This document shows, piece after piece, positions 34,715-43,959 of a DNA stretch of 64,000 nt. The position numbers were made by a program, and so were the translations under genes. Positions within the stretch are counted from its first letter, which is position 1, and each line of letters opens with the position of its first letter. This DNA comes from Microbacterium testaceum (lineage in GTDB: Bacteria > Actinomycetota > Actinomycetes > Actinomycetales > Microbacteriaceae). Location of the stretch: the NCBI RefSeq assembly GCF_001476655.1, contig NZ_LDRT01000049.1, positions 1-64,000 of the forward strand. The letters are read 5' to 3'. Below the pieces are notes generated by a model that was given only the letters and a program-made list of their open reading frames with translations, searched no databases and was not told the origin of the DNA.

Positions 34715-36354
34715 CGGGACGCCCCGTGCAGCTGCTGACATCCGACCGCTTCGTGCTCGCCCCGGCGCCGCACGAGTGCACCGCGTGCGCCCGCACGCGC
34801 CTCGGCGATATGGACGACTTCCAGCTCCGCAGTCCCGCATCCCGGCGCCGAGCGGTGAGTGCCGCCGCCACGAACCCCTTCCTCCCGATCTTCGTCGACG
34901 CGTTCGTCCCGGATCCCTCGCCCGCCGTCGAGCGGTACACGGCCATCGGGGTGCACGACCTGCGCGTGCACCACGGCGAGGTCGTGGACGCCGCGCACTG
35001 TCCGCACGCCCGCCCCTCGGTCGCCGTGCCGCGCGAACGCGGCGACGGGTACCGCCCGTATCCGGTCGAGGGGTACTTCGCGTCGGCCCCGGACGCCCCC
35101 GAACTGTCGAACCCGGTGACGGGGGTCCTGTCCGCTCACGCGACGGACGACGTCGCCTCGCTCGTGACCGCGAAGGTCTCGGGGTTCATGGTGTCGCACG
35201 GCGAGCACGGTCCCTACATCCGCGCGTGGGGCGGGCACTGCGAGAGCTACGCGCGTTCGCGGTGGGTCGGGATGGTCGAGGGCATCGAGCGCATCTGCTG
35301 CGCCGAGCCCTCTCCGGCGGATCTGCGGAGCGGGGTTCCCGAGGGCGTACGCGCGATCGGGCTGGACGAGTTCGGAGTGGATGCCGCTTCCTGGCGGGTC
35401 CCCCACCCCGTCGTCGGCACCTGGACGCTCGGCCGCGACCTCGTCTCGGGAGAATCCGTCGCCCTGCCGACACGGACCGTCTTCTACGAGGCAGCGATCG
35501 CCGACCCGATCTACGTCCAGGACTCGTCCAGCGGGTGCGCGGCCGGAGGCAGCGATGCCGAGGCCACCCTTTTCGGCCTGCTCGAGGTCGTCGAACGCGA
35601 TGCCTTCCTCCTCGCCTGGTACGGCGACCTCCCCCTCCGGGAGATCCGCCGCGACAGCATCCGCGACGAGGAGTCACGCCACTACCTGAACCGGCTGGCA
35701 CTCGTCGGGCGCACCGTCCGCTTCCTCGACGCCACGGTGGGCGTCGGCATCCCGACCGTCGTCGCGGTGTGCGACACCGAGTCCGGGGGCGTGTGCCTGG
35801 GCGCGGGGTCGCACCCCGACCCGGAACGCGCGCTGAAATCGGCGCTCGTCGAAGTGGCATCCGATTTCCAGGTCATCGAGACTCGCGTGCATCAGCGGCG
35901 CGACGAGCTCGAGGACATGCTGCGGGACCCCGCCGGCATCCGCGGCGTAGAAGACCATGCCGACCTGTACGGGCTGCCCGCCGCTCGCGAATGGCTGACC
36001 AGGTGGGCCCGCACCCCGTACCCCGTGTCGACGCAGATCGCGCTCGCCGAACTTCGACGGGCCGCCACCGCGGGCACCAGCATCGAGACGGACCTGGTTC
36101 TCGTCGTCGAGGCGATCGCCGCCGCGGGATTCTCGCCCCTCGTCGTCGACGTCGGATCCCACCTCTCCCGCCGCTACGGGTTCAGCTGCGTCAAGGCGGT
36201 CGTCCCGGGCCTGCTGCCCATCGATTTCGGCTGGTCGAGCCAGCGCGCGCTGCGCATGCCACGCCTGCGCGAGCAGAGCGAGCGCTGGCTGCGGCAGCAC
36301 GGCGGTGCCGACGAGACCTTCCTGCTGCACGAGCGCCCCCACCCGTTTCCCTGA
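34711..36354 (+). CDS. YcaO cyclodehydratase (azoline-forming), copy 1
   Basis: A 547-residue YcaO enzyme. It uses ATP to turn Cys, Ser and Thr of the precursor into thiazoline or oxazoline rings. ATP-binding motifs are VGMVEGIERICC (near residue 190) and DSSSGCAAGGSDAEATLFGL with EVVERDAF (near 272-300). The C-terminus HERPHPFP is the proline-rich tail important for YcaO cyclodehydratases. An N-terminal CTAC pair and a second Cys/His cluster (HCPHAR) are conserved in TOMM D proteins and could bind zinc. It is coupled to the ocin-ThiF-like gene and lies 15 nt before the dehydrogenase gene. Confidence 0.9.
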   Translation: MTGRPVQLLTSDRFVLAPAPHECTACARTRLGDMDDFQLRSPASRRRAVSAAATNPFLPIFVDAFVPDPSPAVERYTAIGVHDLRVHHGEVVDAAHCPHARPSVAVPRERGDGYRPYPVEGYFASAPDAPELSNPVTGVLSAHATDDVASLVTAKVSGFMVSHGEHGPYIRAWGGHCESYARSRWVGMVEGIERICCAEPSPADLRSGVPEGVRAIGLDEFGVDAASWRVPHPVVGTWTLGRDLVSGESVALPTRTVFYEAAIADPIYVQDSSSGCAAGGSDAEATLFGLLEVVERDAFLLAWYGDLPLREIRRDSIRDEESRHYLNRLALVGRTVRFLDATVGVGIPTVVAVCDTESGGVCLGAGSHPDPERALKSALVEVASDFQVIETRVHQRRDELEDMLRDPAGIRGVEDHADLYGLPAAREWLTRWARTPYPVSTQIALAELRRAATAGTSIETDLVLVVEAIAAAGFSPLVVDVGSHLSRRYGFSCVKAVVPGLLPIDFGWSSQRALRMPRLREQSERWLRQHGGADETFLLHERPHPFP

Positions 36355-36369
36355 GCCGGAGAACCTGAC

Positions 36370-37902
36370 ATGTCGATTCACACTTGGCCCGGCGTCCTCC
36401 CGGGGACGGCAGCCGTCCGTTACGCGCACCTCATCCTCGATCGCGTGCGAGACGGGATGCCGAACGACGACTGGAAGGTCGACTGGACGAACGCCCCCCT
36501 CACGGTGGCGGACCACCGGGACGCGACGCTTCGCCTGATGGATGCCGACGTGCCGGCCGACAGCGAGGGAACCGCCCCGCGTGCTCTCAGCCGGACGATC
36601 GCCGCCGTCTGTCTGAGCGCCTACGGCATCACGGGTCCACGGCTCAACATCAACCTCAACGACCGCCCCGAGGTTCACGCGCGGGTCGCGAACGTCAAAT
36701 GGGGACGCGGAGCCGCATCGGGCGGGGGTCGGTACGGCATCGATCTCTATCTCATCCACGGCGGAGACGATGCGCTGGACGCGGGCGTTTATCACTTCAA
36801 CGTGATCGCCAACGGGTGGGAGCAGTTGCAGCGGCACGACCGCACGCGCGAGGTCCGCGGCTTCCAGGGCTATGTCCGCGAGGCGCGGTCGTACCTGGTG
36901 GCGACCGTCAACTTCTGGCGCTCGGCGTTCAAGTACAGCGATTTCGCCTATCAAGCGACGGCGATGGACGTCGGGACGTTCTTCGGCGCGCAGTGGGAGA
37001 CCCTCGGCGACGACGTCGCGGGCACCTGGGACATGGAGGTCGACGAGACGCGTCTCGCCGCCCTGCTCGGCATCGATCCCCAGGACCAGGGCGTGTACGC
37101 CGTGCAAGCGTGGGGGCCGATCCCGGCGGGACCGGAGCGCGAGGTGGTGCGTCCGGTGCCGGCGCCGGTCACGGCGTTCCGTCGCGACCGCGCGGTCGTC
37201 CGCTTCCCCACCGCAACCGCTCTCCAGGACGACATGCGCCGGGAGAGCCCGGATGTGTCGGCACGCGCGAAGCTCGCGATCGTCCCCGACGCCACGGTCC
37301 CCGATGACGCGGGCCGCCGTCGCCTCGCCGCCCGGGAGACGAGCTTCGGTCGCTTCAGCGGAGAGTCCCTCACCGAGGACGCGCTCGACCGGGTCCTCGC
37401 TCGTGCCCGATCCGCCGCCCAGGCCCTTGCCGGCGGGTCTCCCTACGCGCCCGCGCTCTCGTTCCTCGTCTACGCCCACCGGGTCGAGGGGCTCGAACCG
37501 GGCCTGTACCTCGACGACGACGAGGGGCGTCGTGGGCTCGACGACGGCGATCAGTCGTCGTTCCTGGAGAGCACGTACTTCCTGCACAACTACATGGGGC
37601 GGCGCGCCGCGTGCACTCTCATCGTGTGCGCCGCCGTGATCGACGCCGCTCGCGCCCACGGCGTGCGCGGATACCGCGTGACGAACGCGGTCGTCGGTGC
37701 CGCATGCCAGGCGCTGCTGACCGACGCGAACGCCGTCGGGGTCGCCACGGGCACCGCCCTCGGATTCGACGCAGCCGCCCACGCGCGGCACGCCGGCATC
37801 GACCCCACGGTCAGCGCACCGATGCTCATGATCATGCTGGGGGTCGACACCCCGGGCTCGGGACGTGTGCGCGCCGACATGACGGTCGAGATGGCCTCGT
37901 GA
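36370..37902 (+). CDS. SagB-like FMN azoline dehydrogenase
   Basis: A 510-residue flavoprotein of the nitroreductase/SagB family, which oxidises azolines to aromatic azoles. It appears to consist of two nitroreductase-like halves. The C-terminal half has ETSFGRFSGESLTEDALDRV, VEGLEPGLYLDDDEGRR and the terminal RVTNAVVGAACQALLTDANAVGVATG, typical FMN- and dimer-interface regions. The N-terminal half has GGGRYGIDLYLI and GVYHFNVIANGWEQL. GGAGAACC precedes ATG 36370. Its stop overlaps the LanB start (GTGA), continuing the coupled operon. Confidence 0.85.
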   Translation: MSIHTWPGVLPGTAAVRYAHLILDRVRDGMPNDDWKVDWTNAPLTVADHRDATLRLMDADVPADSEGTAPRALSRTIAAVCLSAYGITGPRLNINLNDRPEVHARVANVKWGRGAASGGGRYGIDLYLIHGGDDALDAGVYHFNVIANGWEQLQRHDRTREVRGFQGYVREARSYLVATVNFWRSAFKYSDFAYQATAMDVGTFFGAQWETLGDDVAGTWDMEVDETRLAALLGIDPQDQGVYAVQAWGPIPAGPEREVVRPVPAPVTAFRRDRAVVRFPTATALQDDMRRESPDVSARAKLAIVPDATVPDDAGRRRLAARETSFGRFSGESLTEDALDRVLARARSAAQALAGGSPYAPALSFLVYAHRVEGLEPGLYLDDDEGRRGLDDGDQSSFLESTYFLHNYMGRRAACTLIVCAAVIDAARAHGVRGYRVTNAVVGAACQALLTDANAVGVATGTALGFDAAAHARHAGIDPTVSAPMLMIMLGVDTPGSGRVRADMTVEMAS

Positions 37903-40565
37903 GCGCGGCGGTGGACGCGCGGTGGCAGCTGCGCTTCGGGGGGTTGCCGGCATCCGTCGTCCGCGAACTCGATGACCCGGCGCACCGCGACAGCTTCGTC
38001 GCGTTCTGGGATGCCTCTCGGCACCTGTCCGCCGCGAGGAACGCGGTGAGCGACGCCCTGCACGACCTCATCGCCGCGCGCCGGGCGGCGGGGGCGGAGA
38101 CCTCGACGCTCGTCGCCCTCCGTCGCGCCCTGTTCAACCAGGACGCGGATGCGGTCGAGCGCCGGCTCGGCGCCCTGGGGCCGGCGGAGCGCGACGACGT
38201 GCTCGCCCGCCTCGCGGAGCACGCGGCGCCGCTGCAGGCGTGGCTCGCGCACGAGCGTCGGCACCGCGAGAGCTTCGACGAGATGCTCGCCGGACAGCGC
38301 ACGCGGCTGTGGGAACAGGCGGCGCAGCACGGCTTCCTCCCCGGTCTCGCCCTCTCGACTCCCGATCTCGTCGCCGAGGTCGACCGGTACGGCCGGGAGC
38401 TCGCGGCGCAGGGTCGGATCGACAAGCGGGGAAAGCGCGTCGAACGCTCGCTCGTGTCGTACGTGACCCGGGCGGCGGCGAAGACGACGCCGTTCTCCTC
38501 GCTCGGCCCTGTCGCTTTCCCCGGGGCGACTCCGCGCCCGTCCGGCGAGGACGGCCCCCGCGCGCGTTCCCGCTGGTCGGTGTATCCGCTCGCCCGCGTG
38601 CTCTCGGTGATCGCCGAGCACGCGGACCTCGTCGTGGGGGTCTCGCTCCGCCGCAGCCCCTATGTGCGACGACAGGATGCCGCGACCCTCGTCGACCGTG
38701 CGACCTGGACGTTCTCCGAGGTCGACACCCGCGACGACTACGCGGCGTGTGTCGAGTCCCGCGTGCGCCTTCCCGCGGAGGGCGTCCTCGCCGCCGTCGA
38801 CGAGATCATGGACCGGCTCGGGGGCGAGACGGCGTGGGGTGCGCTGACCGACGAGCTCGTCGACGCGGCGGGCCTCGATCACGACCGCGCCTCGGACCTC
38901 GTCGCCAGCCTCGTGCGGCTCGGCGTGCTCGTCGCCCCCGCACTGACCATCGATGCCTTCGACGCGGACGCCTTCGACACCACCCTGGAGCAGATCGCCG
39001 CCGGTGGCTCGCGCGCCGAAGAGATCGCCGTCGCCCTCCGCCGCTATCGCGACGACGCCGCCGCCACGGTCGACGTCGTCGATCCCCGCGAGCGCGCCGT
39101 GCACGTGCAACGACTCCGGGGGGTGGTCGCGGACATCTACGCGATCGCCGGAATCGCCGCCGAGCCGCCCCGATCGGTCGTCTACGAGGACGTCGTCTTC
39201 CCCGCATCCGGCTCGGGTCTCGCGGAGCCGCTGGCGACCTCGGCATCCGACGCCGATGCTCTCCTGACCTTCGTCGACCTCCTCGACACGAGTCACATCA
39301 AGCGCGACCTTCTCAACGGCTACTACCTCCACCTCCGCGATGCCGGCGAGAAGGTCGACGATGTCGCCGCGTTCCTGCGCGGTTTCGACGTCGACCTGCT
39401 CGAGTCGTTCGAGGGATACGTCCTCTCCGACATCGCCGACGACGCACTCGAATCAGATCCCTGGCTCCGCTGGGGCGGCGCGTGGAGACGCGAAGCGGCA
39501 CGCCGCGAGCTGCTGTCGGTCCTCCTCCGCCACCAGCGCGCCGTGGCCTTCGACGGCGTCGACATCGCCTCCGAGATGGGCGCACCGCCGATCGACCTCG
39601 AGGCGGAGGCGCGCCGGATCTCCGCGATGACCTCGCGTCTGACGGCACCTTTCCGTCATCTCAACCTCCTCCTGCAGCACGATGTCGCGTCCGGGGTCAC
39701 CGTGATGAACGACTGCTTCGGTGGGGTCGGCTTCTCGGTCTCCCGCTTCTCCCACGTCCTGTCCGAGCCGGCGTCGGAGCTCACCGACGACGTCGAACGG
39801 GCCGCCGAGACCACGGGCGTGCGGCTCGTCGAGATCAGCGGCGGAACTGTGTTCTCGAATCTGAACCTGCACGACCCGGTGCTGCGCGTCCGTTTGGAGG
39901 TGCCGGGCGATCCGGTGCGGCCGGGAGAACACGGCATCCGGCTCGACGACCTCGCGGTCCGGTGGTCGGACGACCACGAGCGGGTCGTGCTCGTCGAACG
40001 GGCGACGGGGATGATCGTTCACCCGGAGTACGCGGGCTACCTGGTGCCTGCGGCGACCCCGCGCCTGCATCAATCCCTGTCGCTGCTGACGCCCTCGGCG
40101 AGCTTGAGCTCGAAGCCCGCGGATCTGCTGCGGGTCGTCCCCGAGGCCGGCACGGCCGTCGTGCGCCGCCGCATGAGCATCGGCGACGTCATCGTGGTCC
40201 GCGCGGCCGCTCTCCTCCGCGGTGCCGACGCGCCGACACTCGATCCGCTCACGCGCGAGGGAAACCTCGCGTGGCAGCGCTTCTGGGCGCGTCACGCGCT
40301 CCCGCCCCGCGCGTACGTGCGCGTGCTCCATGGAACTTCCGGGCGTCGGGCGAAGCCGTTCTTCCTCGACGTGACGCTCGCGCTGTGCCTGTCGAATCTG
40401 CACAGCCAGATGAGGGATGCCGATGACCAGACGGTCCTCGAGATCACCGAGGCGCTGCCCGATCCCCACGGAGCCGCCGAAGGAGGCGACGGATGCCCCC
40501 GTGTCGCCGAGGCGATGGCGGGCATCAGCATCATCGACCGATCGACCTGGAAGGAAAGCGCATGA
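37899..40565 (+). CDS. LanB-type dehydratase, tRNA-Glu-dependent glutamylation domain
   Basis: An 888-residue protein matching the N-terminal domain of class I lanthipeptide dehydratases, found as a separate protein in thiopeptide and goadsporin clusters. It transfers glutamate from glutamyl-tRNA to Ser/Thr of the precursor. Landmarks are KRGKRVERSLVSYVTRAAAK followed by TTPFSSLG (residues about 175-205), SHIKRDLLNGYYLHL near 465-480 and RRRMSIGDVIVVRAA, RAYVRVLHGTSGRRAKPFFLD near the end. It lacks the C-terminal elimination domain, which is encoded by the next gene. GTG start 37899 overlaps the previous stop; its own stop overlaps the next start (ATGA). Confidence 0.88.
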   Translation: MSAAVDARWQLRFGGLPASVVRELDDPAHRDSFVAFWDASRHLSAARNAVSDALHDLIAARRAAGAETSTLVALRRALFNQDADAVERRLGALGPAERDDVLARLAEHAAPLQAWLAHERRHRESFDEMLAGQRTRLWEQAAQHGFLPGLALSTPDLVAEVDRYGRELAAQGRIDKRGKRVERSLVSYVTRAAAKTTPFSSLGPVAFPGATPRPSGEDGPRARSRWSVYPLARVLSVIAEHADLVVGVSLRRSPYVRRQDAATLVDRATWTFSEVDTRDDYAACVESRVRLPAEGVLAAVDEIMDRLGGETAWGALTDELVDAAGLDHDRASDLVASLVRLGVLVAPALTIDAFDADAFDTTLEQIAAGGSRAEEIAVALRRYRDDAAATVDVVDPRERAVHVQRLRGVVADIYAIAGIAAEPPRSVVYEDVVFPASGSGLAEPLATSASDADALLTFVDLLDTSHIKRDLLNGYYLHLRDAGEKVDDVAAFLRGFDVDLLESFEGYVLSDIADDALESDPWLRWGGAWRREAARRELLSVLLRHQRAVAFDGVDIASEMGAPPIDLEAEARRISAMTSRLTAPFRHLNLLLQHDVASGVTVMNDCFGGVGFSVSRFSHVLSEPASELTDDVERAAETTGVRLVEISGGTVFSNLNLHDPVLRVRLEVPGDPVRPGEHGIRLDDLAVRWSDDHERVVLVERATGMIVHPEYAGYLVPAATPRLHQSLSLLTPSASLSSKPADLLRVVPEAGTAVVRRRMSIGDVIVVRAAALLRGADAPTLDPLTREGNLAWQRFWARHALPPRAYVRVLHGTSGRRAKPFFLDVTLALCLSNLHSQMRDADDQTVLEITEALPDPHGAAEGGDGCPRVAEAMAGISIIDRSTWKESA

Positions 40566-41620
40566 GCGCCGTGATCCCCCTCCCCCACAGCCCCGAAGCG
40601 GCCCGCGTGGACGACGAGGACGCACGCTGGGTGTCCTTCCACGTCTTCTACGGCGGCTCGCCCGACATCCTGCTGACCGAGTGTCTGATCCCTCTGGCGG
40701 AGGCGCTCGTGCGCGACGGGGTCGTCCGCGACTGGTTCTACATCAACTACTGGCTCGAGGGCAGCCATGTCCGGCTGCGGCTGCGGGTTCCTCGTGAACG
40801 CACCGACGCCGACCTCGACAGCGTCGTGCTCCCCGCCGTCGAGGGCTATCTCGCGCGCAAGCCGTCGATGCATCCGATGCTCGAGCTCGCCGACAACGGC
40901 TTCTACGAGCGACTCTTCGTCGGGGAGTTCACGGATGCCGATCGCCCGCGCTACTTCGACGACGGCGCCCCGCTCTTCCGGCCCAACAACTCGATCGAGC
41001 GGCGCGACTACGAACGGGAGACCTTCCGCTACGGGGGCCCCCAGTGCATGAGGCTCGCGGAGGAGCACTTCGTCGCCTCGACGCGCCTCGCGTGCGACGT
41101 GATGGGCGGCGGAAACCAGAACGTCCGGAGTCTCCTGCTGGGCATCGCCTCGCAGCTGAGCTTCGTGACCGCCTGCACGCTGCTGCGTGACCGCGATCTC
41201 GTCGCCGATTTCTTCGTCGCGTACCACCATCGATGGGCCTCCGGCTACGCCGACGAGACCCACTACGCCACCGAGAAAGGGCGCCGCACCCACGCCCTGA
41301 CCGCCGCCCACCTGCGCCGCCGTCTTCTCCCGCTCCTCGACCGCCTCGTCGCCGACGACCTGGAGGGGATGCCGCAGCGGCTCCGCGACTGGGCGCAGAC
41401 GAACCGCCGCGTCCGCGCGGGACTGGACGAGCTGTTCGACAGGGACGTCCTCCGCTTCGACTACCACGACGGCCGGCGCGCGCCGGAGTCGCCGTCGGCG
41501 GCGGCGTGGTCGCTGTGCCACTCGCTCATCCACATGACCAACAACCGCATGATGGTGTCGGTCGCCGACGAGGCGTTCATCGCGTACCAGATCGCCGAAG
41601 CGATGGGAACGCCGGCATGA
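40562..41620 (+). CDS. LanB C-terminal-type glutamate elimination protein
   Basis: A 352-residue protein of the SpaB_C/thiopeptide-type bacteriocin biosynthesis family. WVSFHVFYGGSPDILLTECL at the N-terminus, FYINYWLEGSHVRLRLRV and YERETFRYGGPQCMRLAEEHF are characteristic. The last matches the elimination domain of lanthipeptide dehydratases, so it should remove glutamate and leave dehydroalanine/dehydrobutyrine. The same fold has been recruited for [4+2] pyridine formation in thiopeptides, and one gene cannot obviously do both. ATG 40562 overlaps the LanB stop, and its stop overlaps the next start. Confidence 0.8.
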   Translation: MSAVIPLPHSPEAARVDDEDARWVSFHVFYGGSPDILLTECLIPLAEALVRDGVVRDWFYINYWLEGSHVRLRLRVPRERTDADLDSVVLPAVEGYLARKPSMHPMLELADNGFYERLFVGEFTDADRPRYFDDGAPLFRPNNSIERRDYERETFRYGGPQCMRLAEEHFVASTRLACDVMGGGNQNVRSLLLGIASQLSFVTACTLLRDRDLVADFFVAYHHRWASGYADETHYATEKGRRTHALTAAHLRRRLLPLLDRLVADDLEGMPQRLRDWAQTNRRVRAGLDELFDRDVLRFDYHDGRRAPESPSAAAWSLCHSLIHMTNNRMMVSVADEAFIAYQIAEAMGTPA

Positions 41621-42732
41621 GCGGCGAGACGCCCACGCCGGTGCTGCCCGACACCGCCCCGTGGCGCCCCTCGGTCGCCCCGGGCGTCCAGGTGGGTCCG
41701 GCTCGATGGAACGGCGAGCAGCTGAGGAGCGACGCGTCCGTCGCCGGGCAGAACCGCATCCTGCGTCTGGGTCTCCGGGAGCGGCTGATCCTCGACGCGA
41801 TCGACGGGCGGCGCACGGTGGCGGAGATCCACACGTCCCTGACCGGTCAGGGGCTGCCCGCTCCGACCGAGGTCGTCGTGGCATCCCTCAACCGATTCCT
41901 CGCCTTCGGACTCGTCGAACGCCCGTTCACCGTGCCGGCCCCGACGATCGAGGCGCTGGACACGCGAGCCGAGATCGCCGCCGAGAACCTCTCCGAGGTG
42001 TGGGCGACGGGAGCGCGTTCCGGTCGGGCGTCCCGGGCGCGGTCGGCACTCGCGTCGTGGCCCTCGTTCGTCGTCGCGCTCGCGATCGCCGCCGCCGTCA
42101 CGGTCCTCGCCGCGACGGCGTGGCCTTCCGCCGTGATCGCGGTGACGCATCTCACGAACCCCCTGTGGCTCGTGCCCGCCGCCGTGCTCGCGGTGGTCTG
42201 GAACCTCGGGGTCACTCTCGCGCACGAGGGGGCTCACATGAGCACCTTCCGCGCGCTCTCCGGGCGGAGCGCGCGCCTGTCGGTGACCCGCCTCGGTGTG
42301 GTCCCGATGATCAACACCCAGCTCGATGGCGTCGGTCTGCTCGACCCGGGCAGGAAGGTGCGCGTCGTCGCGAGCGGTCCGCTCGTCTCGCTGCTCGCGC
42401 TCCTCGTGCCGTGGGCCGTCTTCGTCCTCGCTCCCGGGGGCAGCGTCCTCGAGCTCTTCGCCGCGGCGTCGCTCCTCCTCGATCTCGCGGTCGTCGGCCT
42501 CGCCCTGTCGTTCTTCCCCAACACCGACGGCAGTCGCCTCCTCGAGGCGGTGGCATCCGTCGATCAGATCCAGGCGGTCGCCTTCCGCACCCTCTCCCGG
42601 CGTTACCGCCTGCCTCGTGGCCTCCCGCTGCTCACCCGTGTGGCGGTCCGCGTCTATCCAGTCTTGCTCTCAGCGACCGTCCTGGCGGTGCTGCTGGCGG
42701 GAGTGCTCGTCGTCCGGCTGGCACTGAGCTGA
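41617..42732 (+). CDS. Membrane M50-like metalloprotease with PqqD/RRE-like N-terminus
   Basis: A 371-residue membrane protein. Residues about 20-100 form a winged-helix domain resembling PqqD/RiPP recognition elements (LRERLILDAIDGRRTVAEIH, TEVVVASLNRFLAFGLVE). Six or so transmembrane helices follow. The second contains the zinc motif H203-E204-G-A-H207 and the later one NTDG at 302-305, the pattern of site-2-protease (M50) enzymes. It is a good candidate for leader cleavage or precursor processing at the membrane. It is the last gene before precursor 1 and is coupled to the elimination gene by ATGA. Confidence 0.75.
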   Translation: MSGETPTPVLPDTAPWRPSVAPGVQVGPARWNGEQLRSDASVAGQNRILRLGLRERLILDAIDGRRTVAEIHTSLTGQGLPAPTEVVVASLNRFLAFGLVERPFTVPAPTIEALDTRAEIAAENLSEVWATGARSGRASRARSALASWPSFVVALAIAAAVTVLAATAWPSAVIAVTHLTNPLWLVPAAVLAVVWNLGVTLAHEGAHMSTFRALSGRSARLSVTRLGVVPMINTQLDGVGLLDPGRKVRVVASGPLVSLLALLVPWAVFVLAPGGSVLELFAAASLLLDLAVVGLALSFFPNTDGSRLLEAVASVDQIQAVAFRTLSRRYRLPRGLPLLTRVAVRVYPVLLSATVLAVLLAGVLVVRLALS

Positions 42733-42771
42733 GTCGCGCCCGCGGCTCGGCACACCTTCGAAAGGGAAATC

Positions 42772-42957
42772 ATGAACAACCTGTCATCGCTCGCCGTCGA
42801 GCTCGACGCCTTCGAGGTCGACACCCTCGAGGTCAAGGACTACGTCGACTACTCCGAAATGGCGTTCGGCTCCACGTGTTCGTCGTCCTCGTCGTCGTCC
42901 TGCTCGTCGACGTGCACCTCGTGCTGCACCTCGACGTCGTCGTGCGCCACGGCCTGA
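42772..42957 (+). CDS. RiPP precursor 1 (thiazolylpeptide-type), Ser/Thr/Cys core
   Basis: A 61-residue precursor. Residues 1-33 are an acidic leader (LSSLAVELDAFEVDTLEVKD, then YVDYSEMAFG). Residues 34-61 are the likely core: only Ser, Thr, Cys and Ala, with seven Ser in a row (37-43) and Cys at 36, 44, 48, 51, 52 and 58, ending CATA. The LDAFEVDTLEV leader segment resembles thiopeptide leaders. The exact cleavage site is unknown; the MAFG-STC boundary is the natural guess because it is shared with precursor 2. AAAGGGAAA is the ribosome site. A strong hairpin lies between it and the exporter gene. Confidence 0.85.
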   Translation: MNNLSSLAVELDAFEVDTLEVKDYVDYSEMAFGSTCSSSSSSSCSSTCTSCCTSTSSCATA

Positions 42958-42986
42958 TCTCGGGCTGATCCCCGCTTCACCCCACT

Positions 42987-43025
42987 TGCGGTGCTGGGGC
43001 GAGCATCCCTCGTCCCAGCACCGCA
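42987..43025 (+). terminator. Intra-operon hairpin between precursor 1 and exporter
   Basis: TGCGGTGCTGGG and CCCAGCACCGCA form a perfect 12-bp stem, with a further CGAG/CTCG pair inside the loop. No T-run follows; the next gene's ribosome site starts a few bases later. It probably limits readthrough or protects the precursor mRNA 3' end. Confidence 0.6.
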
Positions 43026-43044
43026 TCACCTGAAGGAGAGCATC

Positions 43045-43959
43045 GTGAACCCATCGGATCCGTGGGCGGTGGACGTCTCGGACGTCTCGCTGACCATCCG
43101 CGGCAAGACCATCCTGTCCGGCGTCGACCTCAAGGTGGCCGCCGGCACCTTCCACGGCATCATCGGCCCCAACGGCGCGGGGAAGTCGACCCTGTTCGAC
43201 GTCATCCTCGGATTCCGCGCCCCGAGCTCGGGCAGCGTCCGCGTCCTCGGCAAGCCGACGCGTCCCCGCGATGTCGAGCTGTACCGCAAGGTCGGGGTGC
43301 AGCCGCAGCGGACGGCCTTCTTCCCCAAGCTGAACGCGCTGGAGCACCTCACGGCGCTGGCCCACATCTACGGGATGGGCGCCTCGCGCATCACCGCGCT
43401 CATGGAGGCGCTCGATCTCACGCGCCACGCCGCGACGCGCACCGAGAAGCTCTCCGGCGGCGAGCGGCAACGGCTCGCGATCGCCTCGGCGCTCGTGCAC
43501 CAGCCGCGCGTCCTCTTCCTCGACGAGCCGACGGCCGGGCTCGACCCCACCGCGCGGCACAACCTCGTCGAGATGCTGCGCTCCGGCGAGTTCCGGGACA
43601 TGACCACCATCTACACGACGCACTACCTCGAAGAGGCCTCGCGCCTCTGCGACGTGGTGTCGATCCTCGATCGCGGCCGGGTGCTCGTGACCAAGTCGCC
43701 CAACGAGCTCGTGTACGAGACGGGCAGCGAGACGTCCATTCTGCTGCCGGCCGCCGTGCACCAGGCCGACCTCGTCGCGCGTCTCGACGCGATCACGACG
43801 GTCGACGTCGATTCGGCGGGGCTGCGCGTGCGCACGCGCGAGGTCGGACGCGCGTTCGAAGCCCTCGCGGCCGCGGGCATCGACATGACCAATTCGCAGG
43901 TCACGAGCGGGTCCCTCGAGGACGCGTTCATGGCCTACACCGGACGGAGCTTCGAATGA
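43045..43959 (+). CDS. ABC transporter ATP-binding protein
   Basis: A 304-residue exporter ATPase. Walker A GPNGAGKST, signature LSGGERQRLAIASAL, Walker B VLFLDEPTAGLDPTA and the H-loop TTHYLEEASRL are all intact. About 90 residues follow the nucleotide-binding domain, as in natural-product exporters such as DrrA. GTG 43045 follows GAAGGAGAG. Its stop overlaps the permease gene (ATGA). It should export the mature peptide or confer resistance. Confidence 0.92.
   Translation: MNPSDPWAVDVSDVSLTIRGKTILSGVDLKVAAGTFHGIIGPNGAGKSTLFDVILGFRAPSSGSVRVLGKPTRPRDVELYRKVGVQPQRTAFFPKLNALEHLTALAHIYGMGASRITALMEALDLTRHAATRTEKLSGGERQRLAIASALVHQPRVLFLDEPTAGLDPTARHNLVEMLRSGEFRDMTTIYTTHYLEEASRLCDVVSILDRGRVLVTKSPNELVYETGSETSILLPAAVHQADLVARLDAITTVDVDSAGLRVRTREVGRAFEALAAAGIDMTNSQVTSGSLEDAFMAYTGRSFE

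Noticed and set aside
42772-42957. Calling the cluster a classical thiopeptide
   Set aside because: Leader and core look thiopeptide-like, but no separate pyridine synthase was found in the window.
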